DNA of 58,813 nucleotides from Verrucomicrobiota bacterium (GTDB taxonomy: Bacteria; Verrucomicrobiota; Verrucomicrobiia; Chthoniobacterales; JAFAMB01): contig JAFBAP010000053.1 in NCBI GenBank assembly GCA_019247695.1, forward strand, positions 1-58,813, read 5' to 3'. Below the pieces are notes generated by a model, which saw only the letters and a list, made by a program, of their open reading frames with translations, was not told the DNA's origin and searched no databases. Below are positions 29,020-37,791 of the stretch, piece by piece (positions within the stretch are counted from its first letter, which is position 1; each line of letters opens with the position of its first letter). The position numbers and the translations under genes were made by a program.

Positions 29020-29562
29020 ATGCCGAACGTGATCATCAGCCCGGTTTTTGTGCTGGGCGATAACATTGATACCGATCAGATCATACCCGCCCATTACCTT
29101 ACCCTCGTTCCTACCATCCCGGAGGAGTACGAAAAACTGGGTTCGTATGCGATGGCGGGATTACCCGAGGAACTTTACCCGACTCCGTTCATCGAGGAAG
29201 GCACGGCAAAAACGCATTATAAAATCGTAGTTGCCGGTAAAAATTTCGGCTGCGGCAGTTCCCGCGAGCACGCCCCGATCGCCATGGGTGCGGCCGGAGT
29301 GGAACTGGTCGTGGCGGAGTCTTACGCCCGGATCTTTTTCCGAAACGCGGTGGCTACGGGTGAGCTCTACCCTTTTGAAGCGCGGGAACGTTTGGTGGAT
29401 AAAATCAAAACCGGCGACATCGCCACGCTCGATCTTGACTCCGATACGTTCGAGTTCGGCGGCCAGACTTACGTCCTCAAACCCATGGGCGACGTGCGGC
29501 CGGTGATTGAGGCCGGGGGTCTCTTCAACTACGCCCGTCAAACGGGGATGATCAGTTCCTGA
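29020..29562 (+). CDS. leuD: 3-isopropylmalate dehydratase small subunit LeuD
   Basis: The 180-residue protein is the swivel subunit of isopropylmalate isomerase. It carries GDNIDTDQIIPAHYL near the start and GKNFGCGSSREHAPIAM (about 73-89), the classic aconitase-C active-site motif. The short length and motif order match the archaeal/Thermotoga-type small subunit rather than the longer E. coli LeuD, in agreement with the LeuC here. It lies 8 nt after the lipoprotein gene. Confidence 0.94.
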   Translation: MPNVIISPVFVLGDNIDTDQIIPAHYLTLVPTIPEEYEKLGSYAMAGLPEELYPTPFIEEGTAKTHYKIVVAGKNFGCGSSREHAPIAMGAAGVELVVAESYARIFFRNAVATGELYPFEARERLVDKIKTGDIATLDLDSDTFEFGGQTYVLKPMGDVRPVIEAGGLFNYARQTGMISS

Positions 29563-29582
29563 CGCGCAGCGCGTAACGGAGG

Positions 29583-30518
29583 GTGAAATTTTCGGTCATC
29601 ACGCCGTGTTATAACCGGCGCGATTACATCGCCGAGGCCGTCGACAGCGTCCTTGCCCAAGGTTATGCGGATTTCGAACATTGGATCATTGACGCCGGAT
29701 CGAACGACGGCACCCTGGAGGTGCTCGGACGCTATCCCCACCTGAAAGTGGTGTCAGAGCCGGACCGCGGGGTGTACGACGGCATGAACAAGGGCCTCTG
29801 CCGTGCGAGCGGGGATGTCGTGGTGCTGCTGAATTCTGATGACATCCTGACCCCCGGGGCGTTTCATTTGGCGGCCGGGCTCCTCGGCAGCACCGTCGGT
29901 ACCATGCTGGTCTCCGGAGGTTGCGAAATTTTCCGGACGACCGCGGCGGGACGTGAAGTGGTCATGCACCGGTACCTGAACCCGCGGCACTACCAGCTTT
30001 CACTGAAAAATGTGACGGTAGGGCACCCGTTAATCAACGCGCGTTTTTTCCGTCGCAAAGTTTTCGAGCAGATCGGGCTTTTTGACCTGCGGTACCCGAT
30101 TGCGGCCGACCGCGATTTTCTGATCCGGGCGGCGCTTCGCGGTCTGCCTGACGCGCCGGTCACGCGCCTGCTTTACCGTTATCGTTGGCACGCAGGTTCA
30201 CTTACGATGAACGCGGGAAATGCTTCGCTCCTGCAAGGGATGCAGGATGGGCTGGAGATCGCACGGCACTACCTTTCGGCAGGCCGGTTGGCGCCCGCGG
30301 ACGCCGCGCACTTCAAACAATGGCGCCGTGAATCGCTTGCGAACGAGGTCATGATCCATGCCGTCAATGGTGCGTTGCCTACCGCCGTGACGACCGCGAT
30401 GCGGAGCGTCGCCCGGGAGCCGCTGACGGCCGTGACGTTGGCACGCCTCGGGACGCTCGCCGTCTACCGGCGTCTCCGTACCTGGAACCGGCTTCGGCAG
30501 GCGCATGATGAAGCGTAA
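29583..30518 (+). CDS. GT2-family glycosyltransferase
   Basis: The 311-residue protein has a GT-A fold: FSVITPCYNRRDYIAEAVDSVLAQ, HWIIDAGSNDGT, SEPDRGVYDGMNKGL and LLNSDDIL (the DXD metal site region), then PIAADRDFLIRAALRG. It fits the WcaA-like family that adds sugars to exopolysaccharide or lipid-linked glycans. The start is GTG 29583. Its end overlaps the next glycosyltransferase by 14 nt, so the two are co-translated and probably act in one glycan pathway. Confidence 0.92.
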   Translation: MKFSVITPCYNRRDYIAEAVDSVLAQGYADFEHWIIDAGSNDGTLEVLGRYPHLKVVSEPDRGVYDGMNKGLCRASGDVVVLLNSDDILTPGAFHLAAGLLGSTVGTMLVSGGCEIFRTTAAGREVVMHRYLNPRHYQLSLKNVTVGHPLINARFFRRKVFEQIGLFDLRYPIAADRDFLIRAALRGLPDAPVTRLLYRYRWHAGSLTMNAGNASLLQGMQDGLEIARHYLSAGRLAPADAAHFKQWRRESLANEVMIHAVNGALPTAVTTAMRSVAREPLTAVTLARLGTLAVYRRLRTWNRLRQAHDEA

Positions 30519-31665
30519 AATCCGCGTTCTGCATTTGATCGACAGCCTGGACCTCGGGGGTGCCCAGACGTTGTTACTGGAGTGCCTGCCGCGCTTCGAT
30601 CAGGACGCCTATGATTTTACCCTCGCGACGTTTCATGCCAACCGGCGCACGGTTTTTCTCAAACGTGCCTGCCAGGCCGGGATCCACGTCACGGCGCTCT
30701 CCCCTTACCGAATCCTCCCGTTGTACGCGGTGACGTTGCCGGCCCTGCTGCTCAGCGGTGCTTTCGATATAGTCCACTGCCATCTGTATGCCTCAAACTG
30801 GTTGGGCAGACCGCTCGCACGCCTGCTGGGCGTTCCGGTCGTGGTCGGCCATGACCACTGCTTCGATGCGTTCCGGTTTCGCTTTCCCTGGCGACGGATG
30901 GACGCCTGGAGCGCCCGTTTTGCCGACGTTAATTTTGTGATCTCCTCATCCATCATACAACGGTTGGTGGAAGACGAGGGCCTCGAGCCAGCGCGGCTGG
31001 CGTTGCTGCCAAACGGGTTCGCCGCGTCGCCCGTCGCCCCTCGATCGAGCCGGTCCGGCGTAAACCGCGGCGAGCGGCGTGGGGCCCGCGCCGATTTCCG
31101 GTGGATAGGAGCAGCCGGACGTCTGGTCGGCTGGAAACGGTTCGACCGCTTTCTGGCCCTGGCGCAGGCGCTGTCGACCATCGATGACCGGTACCGGTTC
31201 GTCCTCGCCGGCGACGGACCGGCCGCAGCGCGACTGCACGCCATGGCAAAGCGGCTTGGTCTGGATGAACGCGTGGTGTGGCCCGGCGCGGTGCCGGCCT
31301 TGGACGGGCTGTTTGCCAACGTGGACGCCTTTGTCCTGACGTCAGATCTGGAAGACGTGCCGATGGTTTTGCTGGAGGCGTTTGCGCAGCGGGTCCCGAC
31401 CGCAACGATGGCCGTGAATGCGGAACGCCGAAAACTTTTTTGCGAAACGTTGTTGCTTGAGCCGGAGGCAACCCCCGAACGATGGGCACAAGACTTGGAT
31501 GCGCTTTTGCAGGACGCACCGCGACTCCGCCGGATGACCGACGAGGCGCACCGATCGTTAGCCGGCCGGTTCTCCCTTGATCGACAGGTGTCGGTGATTG
31601 ATGCCCATTACCGGCGCCTCATCACCACACGGCGGCCGCAGCGAGAGAAAGCGGGCACGACGTAA
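30505..31665 (+). CDS. GT4-family glycosyltransferase
   Basis: The 386-residue protein has GT-B organisation: RVLHLIDSLDLGGAQTLLLECLPRF at the N-terminus, IVHCHLYASNWLGR, then GAAGRLVGWKRFDRFLALAQAL, VLAGDGPAAARLHAMA, WPGAVPALDGLFANVDAFVLTSDLEDVPMVLLEAFA in the donor half. It overlaps the GT2 gene. The last residues (about TTRRPQREKAGTT) and the TAA are encoded by a copy of the CACGGCG repeat module, so the native C-terminus may have been replaced by the repeat. Confidence 0.9.
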   Translation: MMKRKIRVLHLIDSLDLGGAQTLLLECLPRFDQDAYDFTLATFHANRRTVFLKRACQAGIHVTALSPYRILPLYAVTLPALLLSGAFDIVHCHLYASNWLGRPLARLLGVPVVVGHDHCFDAFRFRFPWRRMDAWSARFADVNFVISSSIIQRLVEDEGLEPARLALLPNGFAASPVAPRSSRSGVNRGERRGARADFRWIGAAGRLVGWKRFDRFLALAQALSTIDDRYRFVLAGDGPAAARLHAMAKRLGLDERVVWPGAVPALDGLFANVDAFVLTSDLEDVPMVLLEAFAQRVPTATMAVNAERRKLFCETLLLEPEATPERWAQDLDALLQDAPRLRRMTDEAHRSLAGRFSLDRQVSVIDAHYRRLITTRRPQREKAGTT

Positions 31666-32005
31666 AAGTTCACACGGTCACACGGCGGCCGCAGCGAACT
31701 GGCGGGCACAACGACAGAGTTCACACGGCGAACACGGCGAGCCACGGCGACCACGGCGGGAAGACAAATGCCATAAATGAGGGCCGCCGGTTAGGCACGC
31801 CGGGAACCTATGCCGTCTTTGGCCCGGGGCGGCGGTTGGCAGTAACCGGGGACTTTAGTGAGCATTAATCTCGCCGCCCCGGGCCAAAGACGGCGTAATC
31901 CTTGCCGAGGTGCCGGGTAATTTTGTCTTTCCGCCGTGTTCGCCGTGGCTCGCCGTGTGAACTCTGTCGTTGTGCCCGCCTTTTCGCTGTGCCCGCCGTG
32001 TGACG
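31627..32005. repeat. Large palindromic composite repeat (site R4)
   Basis: The stretch lies between convergent genes. Module A occurs about one and a half times (31627-31765), then inversely at 31920-32005. The centre holds a perfect 23-bp inverted repeat (31812-31834 and 31872-31894) with the half GCCGTCTTTGGCCCGGGGC and a 37-nt spacer. The arms allow a very long hairpin in either strand's transcript. The left end supplies the GT4 stop codon and the right edge touches the stop of the minus-strand hexapeptide gene. Confidence 0.87.
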
Positions 32006-32680
32006 TTAGGCCCGGGGTATCGGCTGCACCTCCTGGCGACTCTTCAGAATCGTGTTGCCCGGCAGGACGCCGCTGAAACGGCTGAGCGGATAGACCATGC
32101 TGTCGCGGCCCAGAATCGATCCGGGATTGATGACGGCATTGGAGCCGATCTCGGTGCGATCGCCGATGATGGCGCCAAACTTTCGCAGCCCGGTGGCGAT
32201 CACCTGTGAACCGGCTCGAACAAAAATTTCCGTCCCGTCCAGCTTCACGTTCGAGAGGATTACGCCTGCACCGAGGTGCGCTTTATAGCCCAGGATGGAG
32301 TCACCCACGTAACTGAAATGCGGGATCTGGGCCGCGTTGAACACGATGCAGTTTTTGAATTCGCATGAGTTTCCCATAACCACGTTATCTCCGACGATAA
32401 CGTTTTCACGGACGTAACAGCCGCTCCGGATCTCGCAGTTGTTGCCGATCCAGGCCGGCCCCTTCAACGTCGCGCCGTTTTCAATCACCGTGCCTTCACC
32501 GACGAACACTGCCGGACCGACGTAAGGTTGGCCCAACAGGCGTCCGTGCATGCCCGGCCTGAGGCGGAACTGCAGGTAACTGCCGATTTGTTTGAGGGCA
32601 TCCCAGATTTGCGTGCTGTTATCGAACAGCGTCCGGTGTTCGATCTGATTAAGGTCCAGATAATCCGTAACAGAGAACAT
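32006..32680 (-). CDS. Left-handed beta-helix acyl/nucleotidyl-transferase-like protein
   Basis: The 224-residue protein consists mainly of hexapeptide repeats (from about 50: PYVGPAVFVGEGTVIENGATLKGPAWIGNNCEIRSGCYVRENVIVGDNVVMGN) forming a parallel beta-helix as in GlmU/LpxA-like transferases. A short N-terminal segment (YLDLNQIEHRTLFD) precedes the helix, and no nucleotidyltransferase domain is present, so the substrate is unclear. ATG 32680 is used because the earlier in-frame part lacks conservation. It lies 88 nt downstream of cysS and may share its transcript. Confidence 0.8.
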   Translation of the reverse strand: MFSVTDYLDLNQIEHRTLFDNSTQIWDALKQIGSYLQFRLRPGMHGRLLGQPYVGPAVFVGEGTVIENGATLKGPAWIGNNCEIRSGCYVRENVIVGDNVVMGNSCEFKNCIVFNAAQIPHFSYVGDSILGYKAHLGAGVILSNVKLDGTEIFVRAGSQVIATGLRKFGAIIGDRTEIGSNAVINPGSILGRDSMVYPLSRFSGVLPGNTILKSRQEVQPIPRA

Positions 32681-32768
32681 GGAGCGTATGGTAGCCGGTA
32701 GCTGGCGGATTGTAACGTGCAACCCGCACCGGCAGGAGTTGATGGTCGGGCTGCACGGTTCGCACCCC

Positions 32769-34181
32769 TTAGGTGGCGCCGGACACGCGGGTGAGTTTCT
32801 GGCCTTCTTTCGTGTCTTTGACCATCCAGCCGAGGCTTGCGATCTTGTCCCGCAGCGCGTCGCTTTCAGGCCAGTTTTTTGCGCGCCGCGCGGCTGCGCG
32901 TGCATCCAGCAGGGTCTGGACTTCGGGTGCGATCTGGGCGTCGTCGTCCTGCAACTGCAGGACCTGGTTCATCGTTTCCCATTCACGAAGGAGTGCCGCG
33001 GCCTGTGCCGGACCTAACTCTTTCTGGTCGATGGCCCGATTGGTGGCACGGATCTGTTCGAACAATTCCGCCAGCGCCGCCGAAATGTTTAGGTCATCGT
33101 CCAGCGCGGCCAGGAAACGTTCGGCGCTATCCGGCGCGTAGCGAGGATCCGGACCGGCCGAGCCGGCCAGATCGGCCAGGCGCTGGCGCCATTCGTCGAT
33201 CCGCAAAAGGGATTGGCGCGCTTCGACGAGGCTGTCCTGCGTGAAATTAAGCGGCAACCGATAATTTACCCGCAGCAGGGCATAACGAACCTGGCGGCCG
33301 GTGAAACCCTGGTTCAGCAGGTCGCGCAACGTATAAAAGTTACCGAGCGACTTCGACATTTTCTGGCCTTCAACCAGCAAGTGCGCGCAGTGCAGCCAGT
33401 ACCGGACAAACCGCTTACCGGTGCAGCACTCGGACTGCGCGATCTCGGCTTCGTGATGGGGAAAGATGTTGTCGACGCCGCCGCAATGGATGTCGAGTTC
33501 AGCACCAAGCAGGCGCGTCGCCATCGCGCTGCACTCGATGTGCCAGCCGGGCCGGCCACGTCCCCAAGGGCTTTCCCACCAGACGTCGCCGTCTTTTTCG
33601 TCCCATGCTTTCCAGAGAGCGAAGTCGCCGATTGACTCCTTGTCATAGTCGTCCTGCTGAATGCGTCCGGAAGGCCTGAGTTCGTCGAGGTTCAGGTGCG
33701 CCAGTTTGCCGTAGTCCGGATCCCGATTGATCCGGAAATAGATTGAGCGGTCTTCAGCCTGATAGGCGATGTCCTTGTCCATGAGCACCTGGATCATCTC
33801 GATCATGCGCTGAATATTTTCCGGCGCGGTTGCTGCCGGGTAATCGTCAGCCCGTTTGATCCGGAGCACCTCGCAATCGACAAAAAAGGCGTCGATGTAT
33901 TTTTTGGTGAATTCGTGAAGCGGCACGCCGGCCTCGCGGCTGTTGCGGATGGTCTTATCGTCGACGTCGGTCAGGTTCATCACGCGGTGCACCCGAAAGC
34001 CGCGCGCCTCCAGGTGGCGCTGCAGCAGGTCCTCAAAGAGGTAAGCGCGAAAATTGCCGATGTGCGCGAAGGAATAGACGGTCGGCCCGCACGTGTAGAT
34101 CTTTACGACCTTACCGGCCGGATCAAGCGGATTGAAGGTCTCGAGTTCGCGCGTGTAAGTGTTATACAACTGGATCGCCAT
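32769..34181 (-). CDS. cysS: Cysteinyl-tRNA synthetase
   Basis: The 470-residue enzyme charges tRNA-Cys. VKIYTCGPTVYSFAHIGNFRAY holds zinc ligand Cys31 and the HIGH-type motif (HIGN, 40-43). PGWHIECSAMA and GGVDNIFPHHEAE carry other zinc ligands. GQKMSKSLGNF has the KMSKS loop (Lys274). The C-terminal helical DALR-type and anticodon domains follow. The length matches the family. It follows ispF on the minus strand after 130 nt. Confidence 0.97.
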   Translation of the reverse strand: MAIQLYNTYTRELETFNPLDPAGKVVKIYTCGPTVYSFAHIGNFRAYLFEDLLQRHLEARGFRVHRVMNLTDVDDKTIRNSREAGVPLHEFTKKYIDAFFVDCEVLRIKRADDYPAATAPENIQRMIEMIQVLMDKDIAYQAEDRSIYFRINRDPDYGKLAHLNLDELRPSGRIQQDDYDKESIGDFALWKAWDEKDGDVWWESPWGRGRPGWHIECSAMATRLLGAELDIHCGGVDNIFPHHEAEIAQSECCTGKRFVRYWLHCAHLLVEGQKMSKSLGNFYTLRDLLNQGFTGRQVRYALLRVNYRLPLNFTQDSLVEARQSLLRIDEWRQRLADLAGSAGPDPRYAPDSAERFLAALDDDLNISAALAELFEQIRATNRAIDQKELGPAQAAALLREWETMNQVLQLQDDDAQIAPEVQTLLDARAAARRAKNWPESDALRDKIASLGWMVKDTKEGQKLTRVSGAT

Positions 34182-34311
34182 AGCGATGTTGGTTTATGCC
34201 CTGTCCTCAGGTCGCCCTCCATTTACGGGCCGGGCCGGCCGGTAATTAGGACGTGAAACAAGAGCCAGATTTCGCAAACGCGCAACTCCAACCGATCTTT
34301 GCCGTGTCATG

Positions 34312-34824
34312 TCACGCCACGTGTCGCGGCGCATCGGGCGACACGCTCGGTTCGACCCGTTCAACGCCGGCCACCGCAAAGGCGGCGATGCCTTCGCCGC
34401 GGCCGAGGGCACCCAGGCCTTCGTTGGTCGTTGCCTTGATGCCGATAGCGTCCGCCGGCAAATACAGCGTTCGCGCCAGCCGCGCCCGCATCGTTGACAG
34501 GTGCGGCCCGATCTTCGGTTCTTCCGCCACGATGGTGGAGTCGATGTTGACGATGGCAAAACGTTTTGCGGCAAGGATCGCCTGCACGCGTTGCAGGATT
34601 TCCTGGCTATCCATCCCTTTGATCGCAGCGTCCGTGTTGGGAAAATGATAACCGATGTCGCGCTCGCCGATTGCGCCCAGCAAAGCGTCCGCGATCGCAT
34701 GGCTCAGCACATCCGCATCAGAATGGCCTTCCAGGCCGCGCGGATGCGGGATCTCCACCCCGCCGAGCACCAGCTTTCTTCCGGTCACAAGCCGGTGGAT
34801 GTCGTAACCGAAACCGACGCGCAT
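34312..34824 (-). CDS. ispF: 2-C-methyl-D-erythritol 2,4-cyclodiphosphate synthase IspF
   Basis: The 170-residue protein performs the cyclisation step of the MEP isoprenoid pathway. GYDIHRL supplies metal ligands Asp8 and His10, and HSDADVLSHAIADALLGA supplies His42. GERDIGYHFPN and IKATTNEGLGALGRGEGIAA are further signatures. It is about ten residues longer than usual because of a C-terminal tail (VEPSVSPDAPRHVA). The gene starts 1 nt after the upstream monophosphatase stop, so the two are coupled. Confidence 0.96.
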   Translation of the reverse strand: MRVGFGYDIHRLVTGRKLVLGGVEIPHPRGLEGHSDADVLSHAIADALLGAIGERDIGYHFPNTDAAIKGMDSQEILQRVQAILAAKRFAIVNIDSTIVAEEPKIGPHLSTMRARLARTLYLPADAIGIKATTNEGLGALGRGEGIAAFAVAGVERVEPSVSPDAPRHVA

Positions 34825-34825
34825 A

Positions 34826-35578
34826 TCACTCTACCTCCGGCAGACTGATCTTTCCGTTGGTGGCGACGACCGCCAGCTTGCCGTCGTGGACCTTGCTCGG
34901 CTCGATGGCGATCCTGCCGCCCGCCCGCTCGACCAGCAGAACCCCCGCCGCCACATCCCACCAGTTCACGCTTCGTTCGATGTAGGCATCGTAACGGCCG
35001 CACGCCACGTAAGCGAGGTCGAGCGCCGCACTGCCCATCATGCGGCATTTGCGCGCTCGCAGGATCAGCGTCTTGAATGTCTGCAGGCCCGCTTCGATGC
35101 CCAGGCCGGTTTTGGAAAACCCGACCGACACGATCGACTGGCTTACATCGCCGTGATTGCTCACCGTCACGACCCGGCCATTCAGAAGCGTGTCGCTTTC
35201 GCACGTCGCCTGCCAGAGTTCATCCCGCATCGGATCATAAATGACGCCGACCAGGATTTTCGACTTTTCTCGCAACGCGATCGAGATGCAGAAGTGCGGG
35301 ATGCCGTAAAAGAAATTCACGGTCCCGTCAATCGGATCGATGACCCACTCATGGTCGCTGCCCGTGGCCGCGGAAGAGCCTTCTTCACCCAGCACGGAAT
35401 GCGTCGGGAACCGGCTTAGCAGGGATTGAGTGATGAGATCCTGCGAGCGTTCATCCAGTTCAAGTTTGATATCGTGCGCTTCTTCCGCATTGACGACCAG
35501 CTGCTTGCCGAAGTGCGTGCGGATGAGGTCGCCGGCTTGCCGGGCAGCCTCGGTCGCTGCTTTCAAGAAATCATTCAT
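34826..35578 (-). CDS. Inositol-monophosphatase-family phosphatase
   Basis: The 250-residue protein hydrolyses a sugar- or inositol-phosphate with Mg2+. LGEEGSS (Glu65, Glu66) and WVIDPIDGTVNFFYGIPHFCISIAL (Asp81, Asp84) form the metal site. NWWDVAAGVLLVERAGG, near the C-terminus, carries the last metal ligand Asp. The family includes SuhB, fructose-1,6-bisphosphatase-like and PAP phosphatases; the substrate is not resolved. ATG 35578 gives the usual length and has AGGGA just upstream, whereas the longer ORF starts in non-conserved sequence. It leads a run with ispF and cysS. Confidence 0.92.
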   Translation of the reverse strand: MNDFLKAATEAARQAGDLIRTHFGKQLVVNAEEAHDIKLELDERSQDLITQSLLSRFPTHSVLGEEGSSAATGSDHEWVIDPIDGTVNFFYGIPHFCISIALREKSKILVGVIYDPMRDELWQATCESDTLLNGRVVTVSNHGDVSQSIVSVGFSKTGLGIEAGLQTFKTLILRARKCRMMGSAALDLAYVACGRYDAYIERSVNWWDVAAGVLLVERAGGRIAIEPSKVHDGKLAVVATNGKISLPEVE

Positions 35579-35902
35579 AGCGTCCCTATGCATAGCGCGG
35601 GATCGCGGCGAGAAAAGCAAAGAGGTGCGAAAGATCACCCGGCAGAAACAAACGAGCGATGCATCCCGTCCGGTTCAACCCGCCGCCCCCAGCCTTTTTG
35701 ATTTTGTGAAACCGCCGGGTGCATTCGCATCGAAACCGCAATAGCTGACGCGCGTTTTGTCCCTACCTCACGAAATTCGCGTTAGGCAAAAATATAACTT
35801 CACTACATTTTCTGGTTGACGATAGAAACGGAGTCGGTTAGTCAACATTTTTGTAATGAGTGTCAACTCTCCGCTACTGCGGACGGAAAGGGGGGATAAC
35901 TG
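35579..35902. other. Divergent intergenic region upstream of the H1-like gene
   Basis: About 320 nt between the phosphatase gene (minus) and the H1-like gene (plus). Positions 35780-35870 are AT-richer than their surroundings and contain TTGACG (35816-35821), a plausible -35 element. A good -10 is not seen at the expected distance. No repeat modules of the kind found elsewhere are present. This is presumably the promoter region of both flanking genes. Confidence 0.4.
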
Positions 35903-36061
35903 ATGCCCGCAAAGAAAGCCCCGGCGAAGAAAACCGCGGCGTCTCCCGCGACCAGCAAGACTACGAGTTCGAATGCAAAGAAGGCTCCGGCCAAGAAAGT
36001 CGCGAAGAAAGCTGCTGCGCCCGCAACCGCCGCGAAGAAAAAGCCCGCCGCCAAATCTTAA
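35903..36061 (+). CDS. Lysine/alanine-rich histone H1-like protein
   Basis: The 52-residue protein is composed almost wholly of Lys, Ala, Pro, Ser and Thr, with PAKKAPAKK and KKAPAKKVAKKAAAP motifs. It resembles the C-terminal tail of eukaryotic histone H1 and bacterial H1-like (HctB/AlgP-type) proteins that bind DNA non-specifically and compact the nucleoid. Such proteins are common in Verrucomicrobia and Chlamydiae. A perfect intrinsic terminator follows 26 nt after the stop, which supports it as a real, independently transcribed gene. It is below usual gene-caller size limits. Confidence 0.85.
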   Translation: MPAKKAPAKKTAASPATSKTTSSNAKKAPAKKVAKKAAAPATAAKKKPAAKS

Positions 36062-36087
36062 ACCGGTTGTACGCGTACTCTTTTGGG

Positions 36088-36122
36088 ATAGGAGGAGAGA
36101 TGATCTCTCCTCCTATTTTTTT
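36088..36122 (+). terminator. Intrinsic terminator of the H1-like gene
   Basis: A perfect 13-bp stem (ATAGGAGGAGAGA at 36088-36100, its complement at 36104-36116) with a TGA loop is followed by seven T. This is one of the clearest terminators in the window. The stem sequence also carries an AGGAGG block, which is incidental. Confidence 0.92.
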
Positions 36123-36272
36123 CACGCGCTTGAGCCGTGTCGATGAGTATGGGGCGGCGTGGGTGGGACCCGCAACGGCCGGGACGCAACGTCGAAAGGG
36201 CCGCCGGTCGCGCGGGTTCGCGGCGGGCCGGAGGCATGCGCTCGTGCGAAAACAGGTGCCGGGTGCGTGCTG

Positions 36273-36815
36273 CTAACCGGGCACGCGTTTCCGGTACTTG
36301 AGCGCCTGGGCAACGATATCATCCACCGGCCAAAGGCGTCCGATGCCTTCGTAGCCGCACGCGAGCAGACCTTCTTCGGGGCCGATAAAGCGTGCGTCCC
36401 GGCTCCGGAGCGTCGCGACATTTTGCTCGGTTGCCGGGTGCAGCCACATCTTGCCGTTCATGGCCGGTGCGATCAGCAGGGGCGCGCGCGTGGCGAGCGC
36501 GATCGAGGTCAGCGCGTCGTCCGCGAAACCGTGCGCAAGCTTGGCGATGACGTCCGCTGTGGCCGGCGCGATGAGCAGCAGTTCGGCATTATCGGCAAGT
36601 TCGATGTGACCGGGATGCCAATCAGCTTTCTCGTCGAAAATGTCGACCGTCACGGGATGGCGGGAAAGCGTCTGCAGGGTAAGCGGCGTGATGAACTGCG
36701 TTGCCCCTCGGGTCATGACGACGTGAACCGAGCAGCCCTGTTTGGTAAGTTTGCTCGCCAGATCGGCCGCTTTGTAAGCCGCAATGGAAGCGGTAACGCC
36801 AAGAACCACGTTCAT
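36273..36815 (-). CDS. coaC: Phosphopantothenoylcysteine decarboxylase (CoaC domain alone)
   Basis: The 180-residue flavoprotein decarboxylates 4'-phosphopantothenoylcysteine in CoA synthesis. VTASIAAYKAADLASKL, then GHIELADNAELLLIAPATADVIAK (His70, the catalytic-type His), PAMNGKMW and GLLACGYEGIGRL (active Cys) match the HFCD family. Only the decarboxylase half of the usual CoaBC fusion is present, so the synthetase must be encoded separately. Met36815 is preferred to an upstream in-frame Met. It lies 104 nt downstream of yicC. Confidence 0.88.
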   Translation of the reverse strand: MNVVLGVTASIAAYKAADLASKLTKQGCSVHVVMTRGATQFITPLTLQTLSRHPVTVDIFDEKADWHPGHIELADNAELLLIAPATADVIAKLAHGFADDALTSIALATRAPLLIAPAMNGKMWLHPATEQNVATLRSRDARFIGPEEGLLACGYEGIGRLWPVDDIVAQALKYRKRVPG

Positions 36816-36918
36816 GGTTAGATCATCCATCAGAGACAGGCCGATCGCCGGTCAGCCCATCCGGTCCATGGTCCCGTTTAGCAGGCCTTTCACCCCTGCC
36901 CGGACGGGTGACCGGCAA

Positions 36919-37791
36919 TTACTCAACATTTTGAATTTGTTCGCGAATCTTGTCGAGTTCGGCCTTGGCCTGAACGACCAGCTGCGAAATCTCCACGTCG
37001 TTCGCCTTTGCGCTCAGCGTGTTGAGTTCGCGTCCGATCTCCTGGCCGATGAATTCCAGGGTGCGTCCGATCGCATCCGGCTGCCGGCAGGTCACCTGGA
37101 ACTGGTCGAGATGCGATTCCAGGCGCGTCACCTCTTCAGAAAAGTCTGATCGCTCGGCAAAAAACGCCACCTCTTTAGCCAGGCGCTCGTCGTCCATGTT
37201 CACGTGGATTTCCAGTTTCTGGATGCGATCCCGGAGGTTAGACCGGTAGCGCGCAACTGCTTGCGGGCGCAAACGTTTGACCTTGGTTAAAATCGAGTGC
37301 ACCAACCGGGCGCGTTTCAGCAAGTCGCGCTGCAGGTGAGCGCCTTCCTTCGCCCGCATGGCCATCAACTGATCCAGCGCTGATTCGATTGCGCCGGTCA
37401 GCGCGGTTTTCAGCGCCGGACTGACTCGGGCTTCGTTGGCCCCTTCGATCACACCCGGCAACCGCACCAGGGTGTCGAGGCTGACTTCGCCGGTTAAACC
37501 AAGTGAAGCCTGCAAACCTTTAAACGCCTTCAAATACGCGTGGGCCAAGGGCTCATTTATCTTCACAACCGGCCCGGCGGCGCCCGGGTCGGCCACGACC
37601 GAGACCGTGAGCCGTCCGCGGTGCACCCGCCGCGTCACCGCCGCGCGCACGTCAGCTTCCGAGGCCGCCAGGGCGGAAGGCAGATTGATGGCCAGATCGA
37701 TCTGCCGCTTGTTTACCGATTGGATCTCGACCGCAAGCTTGACGCCGGCGCACGTCGAGTGGCCGCGGCCATAACCGGTCATGCTATGCAT
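36919..37791 (-). CDS. yicC: YicC-family endoribonuclease-like protein
   Basis: The 290-residue protein starts with the typical [10 protein letters not shown] and continues [17 protein letters not shown]. It ends with the conserved [17 protein letters not shown] and [48 protein letters not shown], which is the DUF1732 part. YicC proteins act in RNA turnover as endoribonucleases. The start overlaps the end of carB by 8 nt, so the two are likely coupled. A gmk gene, the frequent neighbour, is absent. Confidence 0.95.
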   Translation of the reverse strand: MHSMTGYGRGHSTCAGVKLAVEIQSVNKRQIDLAINLPSALAASEADVRAAVTRRVHRGRLTVSVVADPGAAGPVVKINEPLAHAYLKAFKGLQASLGLTGEVSLDTLVRLPGVIEGANEARVSPALKTALTGAIESALDQLMAMRAKEGAHLQRDLLKRARLVHSILTKVKRLRPQAVARYRSNLRDRIQKLEIHVNMDDERLAKEVAFFAERSDFSEEVTRLESHLDQFQVTCRQPDAIGRTLEFIGQEIGRELNTLSAKANDVEISQLVVQAKAELDKIREQIQNVE

